Assembly: GCA_014607495.2 (NCBI GenBank)
Contig: CP053156.1
Location: 4,340,001 to 4,404,000, forward strand
Source of the DNA: Carposina sasakii
Lineage: Eukaryota; Arthropoda; Insecta; Lepidoptera; Carposinidae
Reading direction: 5' to 3'
DNA: 64,000 nt
Made by a program: the position numbers and the translations under genes. Below are positions 37,034 to 47,832 of this stretch, one piece after another. Every line of letters begins with the position of its first letter. The stretch's first letter is position 1. Below the pieces are notes generated by a model, which did not search any database, was not told the DNA's origin, and was given only the letters and a program-made list of their open reading frames with translations.

Positions 37034-40000
37034 TCAGTCGATGTACTGCGCCAGCCAGCGGAACCCTTCGCCGTAGCCCTGGCGCTTCAGCACCGAGCAC
37101 ATGAACAGCTCCAGCGGCCGCCCCGGCAGCTCGGCGCGCGACACCTTGCCCTGTAAACAAGGGACACATGATGATCACCGACCGTATTTCGGCCAAGGCG
37201 ACCAATCTCTACGGAGATTGGCCAGGTACGCAGGAGATATTATAGTGCACAAGTGTGTGCGCAAACACAGATGCACTCTCTATTCCAATGGGACGGAAAG
37301 CCGACACGACCGGAGAGAGATAAGACGCAGGACCAACGGTTTTACGTGTTTTCCGAGGCACGAGCAATTTGGCAACATTAAAATCTGAACATGAAATAAA
37401 TTCATTGGTACAGGCCCGTGACTGGGATCGAACTTACGCCTCCCGCTTGGAAGGCGCACGTCTTAACCACTGGGCTATCACCGACTGACAGAAATAATGA
37501 TCAATTAGTGGTCTTTGACATAGATAGACTTACAATACTTCTAGTCTCCGCCAAACGACAAGACCTCTAATATTTTCTTAAATCCTATAATTTGGGTAGC
37601 CAGACCTGCAGATAAGGGAGATCCCACAGCCGTGTTTAGCATAGCGGGGACAGATGTTAATGTTTAGTGACAGACAAGTTACTGGCTTTATAGCCTGGCA
37701 GAGTGACTGACTCTTACAACATGCTCAGAAGGAGATGCAGCTGATGTATTCTAGTCAAGCCCCGCATCAGCATGGGAATTTATCAGGGTTCGAAATTATC
37801 AAGATAAATATTTTTTTGGATAATTATCTTGATAATCATAATTAGCTGATTTACCATTTAACTTCTTGAAATTTTCTTTATTTAAATGATAATATATTTA
37901 TCCCAAGGAGGGTGTAGGTTTTTCAGTATTATTAATTAAACAGCAAAGAATAAATGTGAGAAATATACAATTTAATGCAGAATTTGTTTTTTTGACATCA
38001 AAAAGTAAGAAAGTACCTAAAGTACAGAAATTCACACTTTTCTTGTCAGAGAAACGGTTTTTTGTTTAGTTTGAGGTCTAGCGCGTTTGGATATGCAAAT
38101 GACGTTCAGATACACATAAATAAATGAGATTATTTTAATGTGTGATATCAAAGATATATTTATCAAGATCCGAACTTTTTTTTCACTATTTCGGAGTTGG
38201 TCCCATAATGAAAGTTGTTTTTTTTACCTACCTAGTTTCGTGTCAAAAGATAATCAATCAGTACTTTTTGGTAGAACTTATTTAATGTAATTTATGTATT
38301 TAACAAGTAAGCCATAGTCACCTTGCCAGTAGTCTGCTGGTACAAGTTGAAGAACTGCCTCAGCTCGTCCTCGCTGGCCGCGCCGGGCTTGTCGATCTTG
38401 TTGCCCAGGATGAGCACGGGGCAGTTGCTGAGCGTCTCATCCGTGAGCAGCGAGTCCAGCTCGGCCTTGGACTCGGGCAAGCGCGCGCGGTCGCACGCGT
38501 CCACCAGGAACACGATGGCGTCCACCGCGGGGAAGTAGTCCCGCCACACGCGCCGCGCCTGCTGATGCCCGCCCAGGTCGAAGGTCGTGAAACGCATGCT
38601 GCCTATCGATAGCTCTTCTGATGCTGTGGATTACATGCGGTTTATTTTTTATATGCCTTTTGATAAGCAACTGACATGCTGAAGAGAAATTTCAAGGTTT
38701 TTTATCACTGTGAGCTGAAATGCCCTCAACACATGATCAGAGATGTTTTTTTTTAATTCCATATTTATGTTTTTGAATAGTGCAACTACAATACAACTTG
38801 TACAATTAGATAATATGTATATTCTGAAGCTTAAGAAGCACTCATTAATTTTTTGGGTAACCAATAGTTTAGTAATGAAATAATGTAGAACTGTGTTGTA
38901 TTTTATCTATGTATGTGAGATCTAAATAGGTGCCAAGTTTAATGTTCAATCCTGAAAATTTGTAACAACATAGATTTGGAAAACATACCTTACCAGCCTT
39001 ACCTTTACTATCTTCACAACATGACAAAACTAGACTTTATGACAAAATAAGCAAGCATACATAATAGCAAGAATACATAAAGTAAGCTTATCAAATACAT
39101 ATCAAAATAAACTATGAATTAAGTTACACCAAGTTTTATTATGCCATGTTTTATGACAAGTGGAAGTTTTAATTTCCATAAGTAGTTCATTGGGTTTAAT
39201 TTGGTTCATCTATCTCGATTATTGGACCCAGTTTGTGTTTATTTTCCTACAATCCTTGAGTGTGTTGCTAACAAAGCAAAACCCTGTATAATTTCCTACC
39301 ACTTTACCAACTGTTATATAGAGCAGTTTAATGTAAAAGGTATTAAATAACTGAACATAACAAGTGGTACCTACATAATAGGGATGTATGTAATAGAATA
39401 ACTTACTGGGATGCAATGTAGGCACATGCTGGGCGAGTCTGTCATCTTTAAGCATGTGAAGTAATGTAGTCTTGCCAGCATTGTCCAAACCCAAGAATAG
39501 CAGCTTTCCTGATTTCTTCCATAAACCTGTATGATCATTCACAATGTGGTTTATTCTGCTATTCGTAATCCTAACATTAAAATTAGTTATGATGACTGTC
39601 CTTCTCCATTGTAAATGACTGAGTCAGAAAGAGACATGTAGATTTTTTTTACTTTATGATTAAGTGTGAGTGTTAAAATTGGCCACAATAAATAATTTCA
39701 ATATTCAAGAAATTTAAAACATGTAAAATTACTTGAATAATAATGAATCATTTATATAATCTTAAAATCAGGATTTAGCCAGCTCAGTACTAGGTTAGTT
39801 TAATATCAGTTAGTTAAATGAAAACTGAACTGGTAATGCATGGGTGATGCCTTTAGTAAAACAGTTGCTTGGTTGGTAGTTGACTTAAAAAACTGCACCA
39901 GTCAGCAAACCCAAGTTTGAAGCTTTAAAGAGCAAGCAATTAACATGAGAATAAAATCTGCCAAAAAATTGGATATCAAACATGATCACTATGAATAAAT

Positions 40001-40364
40001 AATTATGTATTTACATTATTTGCCTTGACTTCAAGTCAAAAATAATATCCACTAACTATTAATACTATGGAACAATGATAAGGTATTGTTAAGCAAGTTT
40101 ATTACACTTCAGTCAGAAGATTAAATGAATATGGCTTGTTGTAATTATTTAAGTAACTTTTACATCATTCAAGCAACATTGAATATTGCATTATATTTGT
40201 TCTAAAGCTCTGTCAAACTTATATACATAAGTAATCCATTTGGGCATTATAGTATTGAGTATCAGCTACAGTAGGTACAGGTAAACATTAAGAACAGGTC
40301 AAATTATATTATAGTACTAACCAAGGAATCCAAGGACGCCAGTGAACCAGTCCAAGATAAACAT
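37034..40364 (-). CDS. Sar1: Sar1 small GTPase (COPII coat), complete
   Basis: Sar1 is the ARF-family GTPase that starts COPII vesicle budding at the endoplasmic reticulum. Coding exons on the minus strand are 40364-40322, 39526-39407, 38623-38322 and 37150-37034, totalling 582 nt (193 residues plus TGA), the usual family length. Motifs: N-terminal amphipathic helix [15 protein letters not shown]-loop [10 protein letters not shown], switch/G3 [12 protein letters not shown]4 NKID and C-terminal [11 protein letters not shown]. An acceptor (tttcag) lies 9 nt before the ATG, so there is an upstream non-coding exon; a good donor (gtgagt) ends such an exon at 40649. Intron 3 (37151-38321) hosts a SINE and a foldback element. 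The gene is convergent with trr and divergent from RpS14. Confidence 0.97.
37167..37485 (-). mobile_element. tRNA-derived SINE, family S1, copy 1
   Basis: On the minus strand a tRNA-like head (gatagcccagtggttaagac, then aagttcgatccc as B box) leads into a body containing gtgcatctgtgtttgcgcac and ends in an atgatcatc tail. It lies within Sar1 intron 3. It is nearly identical over its length to the copy at 58938. Confidence 0.85.
37785..38180. mobile_element. dispersed element E, copy 2 (Sar1 intron 3)
   Basis: Starts cagggttcgaaattatcaag and contains gtgagaaatatacaatttaa, in the same order as copy 1. A DNA-transposon-like terminal repeat cagggttcgaa is inferred from comparing the two copies. 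Confidence 0.65.
39594..39690. mobile_element. MITE family B, copy 3 (partial)
   Basis: Contains gactgtccttctccattgta and the right end taagtgtgagtgttaaaatt followed by ggccacaata. It lies in Sar1 intron 1. Confidence 0.55.
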
Positions 40365-41504
40365 TTTGTATCTGAAAAATTATAAATTAAATATTACTTC
40401 ACCTCATCACTCAAAGAAAAGATTTGTAATGACTTGCAAATATTATTGTTGTAAATTGCGTAGCATGTTTTTGTGATAAGTTCTATGGACTTCAGTAATA
40501 ATAGATGACATACAAATTATCATACACTTTTTATCACATGTAAAAGGTTCAACGAAAGCAATATTGCATTGAGTAACATGTACAAGACGTCAATCATGTT
40601 CTTGATCTTTTTTAGCCTAATTTCACTATAACACAAAGAAAAACTCACTTATTAAAATTGAACTAGAATAACTAATGCTAAAGGAAGTTTATCACAATAT
40701 TTCACACTTATTAAATATATGTTACGTCGTTTTATTCGATGAATTTCACTAAAAATCAGAAATGCGATGGAACATGAATCTGTTGGCAATGACGTACGCT
40801 ACTTCCGGAAGTTGTCATTTTAAAGAGCTGCGTTCAACCTTTTGTCATTTTCACAAAATGGAACTAATAAAACCCAATCCTTCACAAGATACAATTTAAT
40901 TTGCCAAGCAGATTGTAAAAAGTCTGAAAAATGTTGCATGACATAACTATTGAAAATCTAGTCATTGTACCTATCATGTACCTACAGAAACAAGTGCAGA
41001 AAGAATTGTTGTACTGATGGCATTCATGATTATAATTATCAGGTGCTACAAGTTTATTTATGTTAAACATATTTTATATGTACGTAGGTACATACTAAGA
41101 TTAAATAGTTTCTATTTGTTAATTTTATTTTCTGTAGCTTAGTCCGGTGCTGTGTAAAAAAACAGAGTGTAACAAAAGCGGTATGTTCGGCAAAGTGCTA
41201 TGAATGAAAATAGCCCACTGTAAAGAGCCTATTATAAAAACTCGAAATCACAAAATTTTCGAGATGTGCCCCTATAGTATGAAAGCTGCGAATATATCTA
41301 TGTACAATGTACATGTATATCCTCCTGAGGCCGAAATTTCGAAAATATTACTTGTCACTATAACCGAACGTGCTATATAAAGAACAAAAGTTTTTAGACA
41401 TGTAAGAACGACACTTTCGAAATGAAATAAAATTATAATATAGGGATTTCGTGTGTTTTGACCAAAACAAATAGAGGTGTAAAAAAAATATATATATAGA
41501 AATA

Positions 41505-41735
41505 TTCACACACTTCACGACTCCTTGACCTAGTCCCACACTAAGATCCCTAAGGTCTTGTGTCGTGGGTACTAAGCAACGGTATATAAATACATAGATG
41601 AGTATATAAACATCCATGACTCGGAAACAAACATCGATATTTATCGCATCAATGTTTGCACCTACTGGGATTCGAACCCAGGACCTATGGCGTCGCAGGC
41701 AGGGCCACTACCAACTACACCAATCGGCCGAAAAA
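41505..41735 (-). mobile_element. tRNA-derived SINE, second lepidopteran family
   Basis: On the minus strand the head ggtgtagttggtagtggccc and B box gggttcgaatcccagtaggt resemble a tRNA gene, and the body includes the phrase tatataaacatccatgactc (on plus), widespread in lepidopteran SINEs. Mismatches and the long body exclude a functional tRNA. Confidence 0.8.
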
Positions 41736-42777
41736 GTAACGAATAAAAGCGTACCCGTATGTATTCGTTACTTTGACCATGAGTACTCGTTACTATCGTA
41801 TCGTTACCGAACTCGTTACTTCTGATACCGCATATGGTATAGTAACTGTAGTATGTAGTATGGTAACGAGTCGAATCGACGTGAACTGTCGACGTAATGT
41901 ACCAAATTTGCAATGGATTTGCTATTTAGAAAATTTTAACCACAAACCTAAATTATATTACAAAGAATAGTACAAAACAGTAAACTTTAATCACCGTTCT
42001 TTGAAATAAGCGATTTAAATGAACCGCATCACGCGCATTGGTAGAACATACGATCAAAAACAAACGCATCAATGTACACTACGTTGCGATCCGAAACAGT
42101 GTATTAAAAATACCCATGATACGAAACATGCGAGTAACGAGACGAATTCCTGGGTAACGTTTAGTTACTCGGTGCTTGATGCAATACCCCTTAACCATTC
42201 ATGAATACATACGGTTTGTTACAGCTTTAAAAACAAACATTAATTGTAATCGTATGAAAAATATATTTTTGAACCATTTTTCTTTATATTTTTTGTTCTT
42301 TATAAAACACTTTCGGTCGTAATTATGACCGATTTTTGTTCTTTAGAAAGTACTTTCGGCATATTTAATATTAAACTATAAAATAAGAATACCTTAAAAA
42401 GTAAGAATATTTTAAAAAGGCTTCTATTAGAAAATAATCTTATTTATTTTTATTAGCATGCTTATAATCAATCAGTCGTTTATTTTCTTGCTGTTTTATT
42501 GGCTGTATAGTTTTTTATTCCAATTTTTAATTAGAGAGCTTAAATTACTATTGACAATAATACTACTACTATTACTACAATAATCAGTCGTTTATAATTT
42601 TGGTTAAAAAAACAAAAGTCAAATATAACTTAAATTAGTAGAAACTTCACTACCTTTATAAAATAATAACCAAGTTAAACATTTGTGACTCAATCAACAA
42701 TATTTCACGTATAGTATATCTTTACTTCTAAACTTATTTAAGTAACTAACATTCTCTTTCAAATCTTCAGAAGTTTC

Positions 42778-43195
42778 TTAATCTTCGTCGACTGAGTCTT
42801 CAGAAGTTTCTTGAACTTCGTCGACTAGGTCTTCAGAAGATGCGCGTGATTCCAACAAGCGAGGCAGCGTGTAATTCGGATTTTCGTCATCACTTGAAAT
42901 ATCTAGGTCTGATTCATTAAGAATATCCACAATTTCTTCATCTCTCAACCCTGAAAATGTGATTGCAGATCCTTATTTTGCATGAAAACATATACTTGAA
43001 CCGAATGACCTTTATGAAGAACATAATTCACGAAAAAGGTTTCTAGTCTAGTTTTGGTTTTTAAGATATAAATAACATGTTGTAATTAAAATTGATTTAT
43101 TTATCATCTAAAAAATACATAATTTTAGTAAAAATATGTTATTTAAACCTATTAAATAAATATTTTAACATACCTTCTCGGCCACGCGCTGTCAT
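42778..43195 (-). pseudogene. piggyBac-like transposase N-terminal fragment (two exons)
   Basis: On the minus strand, ATG at 43195-43193 starts MTARGREG across a donor at 43174 (gtatgt). After an acceptor at 42951 (ttttcag) the frame continues LRDEEIVDILNESDLDISSD to a TAA at 42780-42778. Total 64 residues. The acidic N-terminus with an LxDEEI..ILNESD pattern followed by Asp/Ser clusters is the usual beginning of piggyBac-family transposases, but the DDE catalytic core is absent. A 30-bp repeat (cttctgaaga...) occurs at the 3' end. I read this as the remnant of a deleted element; domestication as a short protein is possible but unsupported. Confidence 0.5.
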
Positions 43196-43940
43196 TGCTG
43201 CAGTTTCCACATACAAATTCAGCAAAAGCAACTGATATTTGCGTAGCTGCTATTGGTTACATCAACGACCTCGTTGGGAATCAAGCAATATGATTGGTTG
43301 CCGTGATCACCTGATTATAGGCAATTAGAGGTCCACGAACTAATAAATAGCAATATTTAGTACTATATGAAGGCGCTTCGGCCACTACTCATTCGAAGTT
43401 TTCTTTTAGTGCCGGTCTTAATGGCTCGAAAGATTTGGTACTTTATAAAGACCGCGCGGCCTCAGGAGGATATGTATTAATCGATATGTAAGTTTATTAT
43501 TAATGTTAACAAAAGTAGTTTGTATATGTCGATCTGTAACATAAGTGTGATGTTTTTTTTTGTTTTAGGTACAGTCCTGTATATTACAACAGAACTCCTA
43601 TATTAAGTTTATTTTTATTATTTACTGACCAATCTCCAGCGTGATTTTACCTCTCTACGTGACATTGGCGGAATTATTGTGCCCGACACATGTATGAGGC
43701 CATTATTTAAAAAAAAGAGCCTATACACAAAGTTGTTCATAATTATGACTAGGGCATTCTCTTTCTACAGACTAGGGACTATTTAATTTAGGTGGTAGGT
43801 ACGTCATGAATGAAGCATGAAGACGGGGACCATATCATTCATCTGAGGGGACCACTCAGCAGCATTTAAGCGCTCATGTTTTTTTTTTTAAATATAGCTG
43901 TGTTGGTTGTTATGGCAACATCAACTTCCGACGTTTCATT

Positions 43941-43974
43941 TCTTTCTAGTTTTTGACAGCTTTTTGAGCTAAAG
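43941..43974 (+). promoter_or_regulatory. probable RpS14 non-coding first exon with pyrimidine-rich start
   Basis: The sequence ctttctag lies just upstream of a possible donor (aaag / gttcgt at 43975), and a clear acceptor (ttttcag) sits 8 nt before the RpS14 ATG. A pyrimidine tract at the transcription start (TOP motif) is characteristic of animal ribosomal protein genes and would place their mRNA under growth-dependent translation. The exact start site is inferred. Confidence 0.45.
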
Positions 43975-44155
43975 GTTCGTAGTTTTATGTTTAAAAAAAT
44001 ATGTTTTAATGCCTATCTAGCAGTTAAATAAGCTAAGATTCAATCGAAATCAACCATATTCAATCTAAAGTGTTTTTTATAAAAGTTGGAAGTGTTTGGA
44101 TTACATTGATATTTTGCGGTAAAATTTATAACAGTGTCGGTTTTCAGGCTAAACC

Positions 44156-45665
44156 ATGGCTCCAAGGAAAAATAAAGTTCAAAAAGAAGAGGTTCAAGTA
44201 ACCCTTGGACCACAGCACTTGGTAGGAGAGACCGTGTTCGGTGTCGCTCACATCTTCGCCTCCTTCAACGACACATTCGTTCATGTTACTGACTTATCTG
44301 GCCGAGAAACAATCGCCAGGGTTACTGGAGGTATGAAAGTGAAGGCTGATCGTGATGAGGCTTCTCCCTACGCTGCTATGTTGGCTGCTCAGGTTAGTTT
44401 CTTATATTGTTTGTTAAAGTTTGTCACGAATTTAAGAAATTAATATTTTTAGGTTATGTTTATACAACATATCTACATCAACTGTTAGAAATGTCTTAGT
44501 TTGTGGTAATTACCTAATAATCGTAGTGTCGCTTTTGTTAGTTTTGAGACAGCACTGTCAACACGATCAATTTATACAAATATTATGATCTTCAACTTTA
44601 AACTATGTATTCATGATGTATTAGATCAGGGAGTGCTAACAATTAAAACAAACTTAATGTTATTAAGTGGGTTTCGTACAAAGGGTTTCCGGGAGTGGGC
44701 AGTAGCGCCTCCCGTGTTGACAACATAGTCCAAAATACAAACTGCGGTCTCCAACCCGCCTGCCCATTGTGGTGACTATGGGCAAATACCCCCCATGGCA
44801 GTCTTGTGGCGTGCCCCGGGGGAGGCCTACGTCCTGCAGTGGACTGTAATAGGCTGATGATGATGATGTAAGTTATTAAGCCATTCCTAGATTTATTGTC
44901 TTAAATAAATAATACTTGGTAGTTTCACTTTAGTGTCTGCCGTAAAGTCTCAATAAATAGGAGAGATTAAGGCTTAGTCTGTAGTAATTAAGTATCCCAA
45001 GTAAGGTTGTTTAGATGTTCACTATTTTGCTATTTAAAATATGTAATTACCTATTTATTTTTTTCTTTATAACACAAGATTATAAGATTGTAAAAGACTT
45101 ACTTAGAGGTTGTGCAAGACAGAAAGTTATTCAGGAATAATTTCATTTCAAGTGTTAGGTTAGTTAGACTTTCTGGGTCTTGATATGTAGTAGGATCACA
45201 TTACCCATATAGCATAGATTTATAAATTATATTTATCTTTGCCATTATACCTACTTATTTTTTATGCTAAATTGTGTTGACACATTCACTATCAGCTTGG
45301 GGTGGCCAATGGGATATGGTCTATTCCTGGCCTTTTCCTGATGGGAAGAGTATAAAAAACAACCTGGCAGAATGGTCATTTAAACTTTCTATTACTGAAT
45401 CTCTGCAATAGCATTTGTTTACAATGTTTCAATGTGAAATTTTCAGGATGTTGCTGAAAAGTGCAAAACCCTCGGTATCACAGCTCTGCACATTAAGCTC
45501 CGTGCCACTGGTGGAAGCAAATCAAAGACCCCTGGACCCGGCGCACAGTCTGCACTCCGTGCCCTGGCTCGCTCCAGTATGAAGATTGGCCGTATTGAAG
45601 ATGTCACACCTGTACCATCAGACTCCACCCGCAGGAAGGGTGGTAGACGAGGACGCAGGCTGTAA
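44156..45665 (+). CDS. RpS14: 40S ribosomal protein S14 (uS11), complete
   Basis: Two coding exons: 44156-44392 (79 codons) and 45447-45665 (72 codons plus TAA), joined in phase 0 by gttagt...ttttcag. The 151-residue product matches the family length. Motifs are [58 protein letters not shown], then [20 protein letters not shown] and the basic C-terminus [11 protein letters not shown]. It is a component of the small-subunit platform near the mRNA exit. The intron (44393-45446) carries a LINE 3' tail. A candidate ATTAAA polyadenylation signal is at 45735-45740. Confidence 0.98.
44668..44872 (+). mobile_element. LINE 3' tail in the RpS14 intron
   Basis: Contains aagggtttccgggagtgggc, ggtgactatgggcaaatacc, gaggcctacgtcctgcagtg and a gatgatgatgat tail. 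The same sequence family occurs at 56135. Confidence 0.75.
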
Positions 45666-45740
45666 ATGTTTAGTTTAAGAGATCTACTGTGGGCTTTAAA
45701 TATATAAGTTTGCAGCATTTGTGTTGTTTCCTTTATTAAA

Positions 45741-47832
45741 ATGATTTGTGCAATCCGTCAAGGAGAATTGGTTACTTGTTCTATTTTTCCACCTTATAAG
45801 GATATATCAGATTTGGTGGATTATACTGGTTTAATACAACACTGGTTTAAAAAATGAATGTAGAACAATATTTATTTGACATTGATGTTAAAATAGAACA
45901 AAGAATGTACCTACCTACTGAGAAAGAAGCTTACTGTGAGTCATAGCAACGCCTCTTGCATCATTCTTCCTCTTCGATACCTGCGCACGCGACTAATAAC
46001 ACCTAAAACCTTCTGCTAGCCTGGTACTTGTGAGCATTGTCTCTAGTAAAGTTCTTTGATATGTTCTAAATCCTGGTACCTAATGCTTGTAAAATTTCTC
46101 AATACATTAATTTAATAGTGTATTTACTCGATACTAGATGGCGGAGTAGTTATAACAAAACATGAACAATGTAAAGCTGTAAATTAACTTTACTATTCGA
46201 TAAAAGATGGCGTTCTTTATAAAACCACGTTAATAGTGCAGCCACTAGTACCACATTTGGGTCTGGTGGATAGAAGGAAGGCAGGTTCTATGGGCTATAT
46301 GTGTATAGGGGTCTCTGTCAAAAGTTATTAACTTTTCTAGTTTATTACTTCCTATCTTAGTCTTATTAGCCTCGATAAAAAAAGAAACAGATCACACTGC
46401 GCACACATTGTATTCACGTTGCGCCGCGCGACGCCTCGAGGCGCATCGCAACGTCGCGAGGAATACCTTTAGTTAAATCTAGGGCATCATGTAACGCTAC
46501 GTGTATTGTAGATGCAACGCTGCATTGAACGGCGGCGTCTCCGTAGAGCAACGTATTCAGAATTCATACAATGAAATGAATATTTTTTCGACTAGTAAAG
46601 AGTCGCTCTATTAAAATGTACATGCAGCGTCGCGCCGCGTCTCGGTGTGATCTGGCCCTTATGGTATATCTGCTTCAAATACGTATTAGCAGTGTGTTCT
46701 CAATAATAAAATAACAATTAATTGGGTAGTAATATATTAAAAATTCAGTAAAATAAATAATAGTTACTATTTTAAAATATACTCCTATGTTTTTCTAAGA
46801 TACACATCTCATTTTACATAGTAAACCAATTTTGACGTAAGTAGTTTCTAAAAAGATTCATCATATAGGTATGTTTTCAATATTATTTATTATCTACTAA
46901 TATTTTAATCTGAAATTATTGCACTTCCAAATAACATGTGTTATTCAAATTGGGCTCAGATATTAGGCCCTTAACTCTGTAACATAAAACATGTAAATTA
47001 TATATTAAGGTTATTAAACAATTACATAATCTATTACCTTAAATTGTTTTGGTTGTTTTATCAAATCGAGTTTCTGTTTTTTTCATAATTTTAAAGCTAG
47101 CGAAGTTGACACAAAAACAATTTGTGATTTTAAAATACGAGCTTGTCGTACATAGCTCATCTATAATTTTTAAATGAGATCAAAATAATTTTTTGCTCCT
47201 TGAGCTAACTAATGCTAAGTACGTGCAACAGTCGGTCACTATATTATTTTCGAAAATAATAGTTTAAAATTTCTTAAATGTATGTCTTTTAGAGTCTCAT
47301 GTGTATAAAATATATTTATAGAAAAAAAAGTTCAGAAACTGGTAGCGATTACAAAAACGATATAAACACATTATGCGACAACAACAATAATTTTTCATAG
47401 TACATGAACAATATAAAACTTCACAAAAAATTTACAAATTGCACATTATTACTAAGTTTAGGTTTATTCATATCTAACAATCTCCCAGCTACTGTGTATG
47501 ACTCGATATTTAGGTCTATGTATAAGTAATAAAATTAAAGTTATCTACTTAAATATGGCAAGGCCGAGGTATGACAATTGAAGAAGAAAACCCTAAACCA
47601 AACTAAATATAATAGAAATCTTTACAGTAGGTACACAACAAAAGCACGCAATTACAAAAAGCTAATCCGACAGCACCGCGTTTACAGTTCTTATGTCGCC
47701 GGCGCTGGCGCGGGTAAAAAGTCTAAACTCACATAATTTTGAAATTGACGTCCCAAAAAGGAGATCCGAATTCGCAGCACTAGAATTTGACCGGAGTATT
47801 GTTGGCGTCATTCAGGGCGGTTTGCGCCGGCG
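45741..47832. other. RpS14 to CCP5-like tail-to-tail intergenic region
   Basis: AT-rich, with one probable MITE (46388-46656). It probably includes the CCP5-like 3' UTR; an AATAAA on the minus strand at 47463-47468 is a candidate signal. Confidence 0.5.
46388..46656. mobile_element. probable MITE with GC-rich body
   Basis: The ends cagatcacactgcgcac and cggtgtgatctggc are inverted; the body has many cgcg/gcgc steps. It lies in the RpS14 to CCP5 intergenic space. Confidence 0.5.

Larger units (their letters stand above)
41305..43480. mobile_element. candidate decayed piggyBac-like element with inverted ends
   Basis: The 17-bp sequence atatcctcctgaggccg near 41313 recurs in near-inverted form near 43456 (cgcgcggcctcaggaggatat), with weaker matching further inside (ctatataaagaacaaaa versus rc ctttataaagtaccaaa). 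TTAA, the piggyBac target, sits just outside the right copy at 43477-43480; the left copy lacks a clear TTAA. The transposase N-terminal fragment lies inside, and a SINE has inserted at about 41505-41735. Confidence 0.4.
40650..43940. other. Sar1 to RpS14 divergent intergenic region
   Basis: Expected to contain the Sar1 promoter and first exon near 40650-40860 and the RpS14 promoter near 43900. The middle is occupied by the decayed piggyBac-like element and a SINE. Confidence 0.55.

Noticed and set aside
37410..37485. Possible tRNA genes (also at 41650-41735, 59195-59270 and 18866-18925)
   Set aside because: A- and B-box sequences are present, but they are fused to SINE bodies or lack acceptor and anticodon arms, so they are SINE heads rather than tRNA genes.
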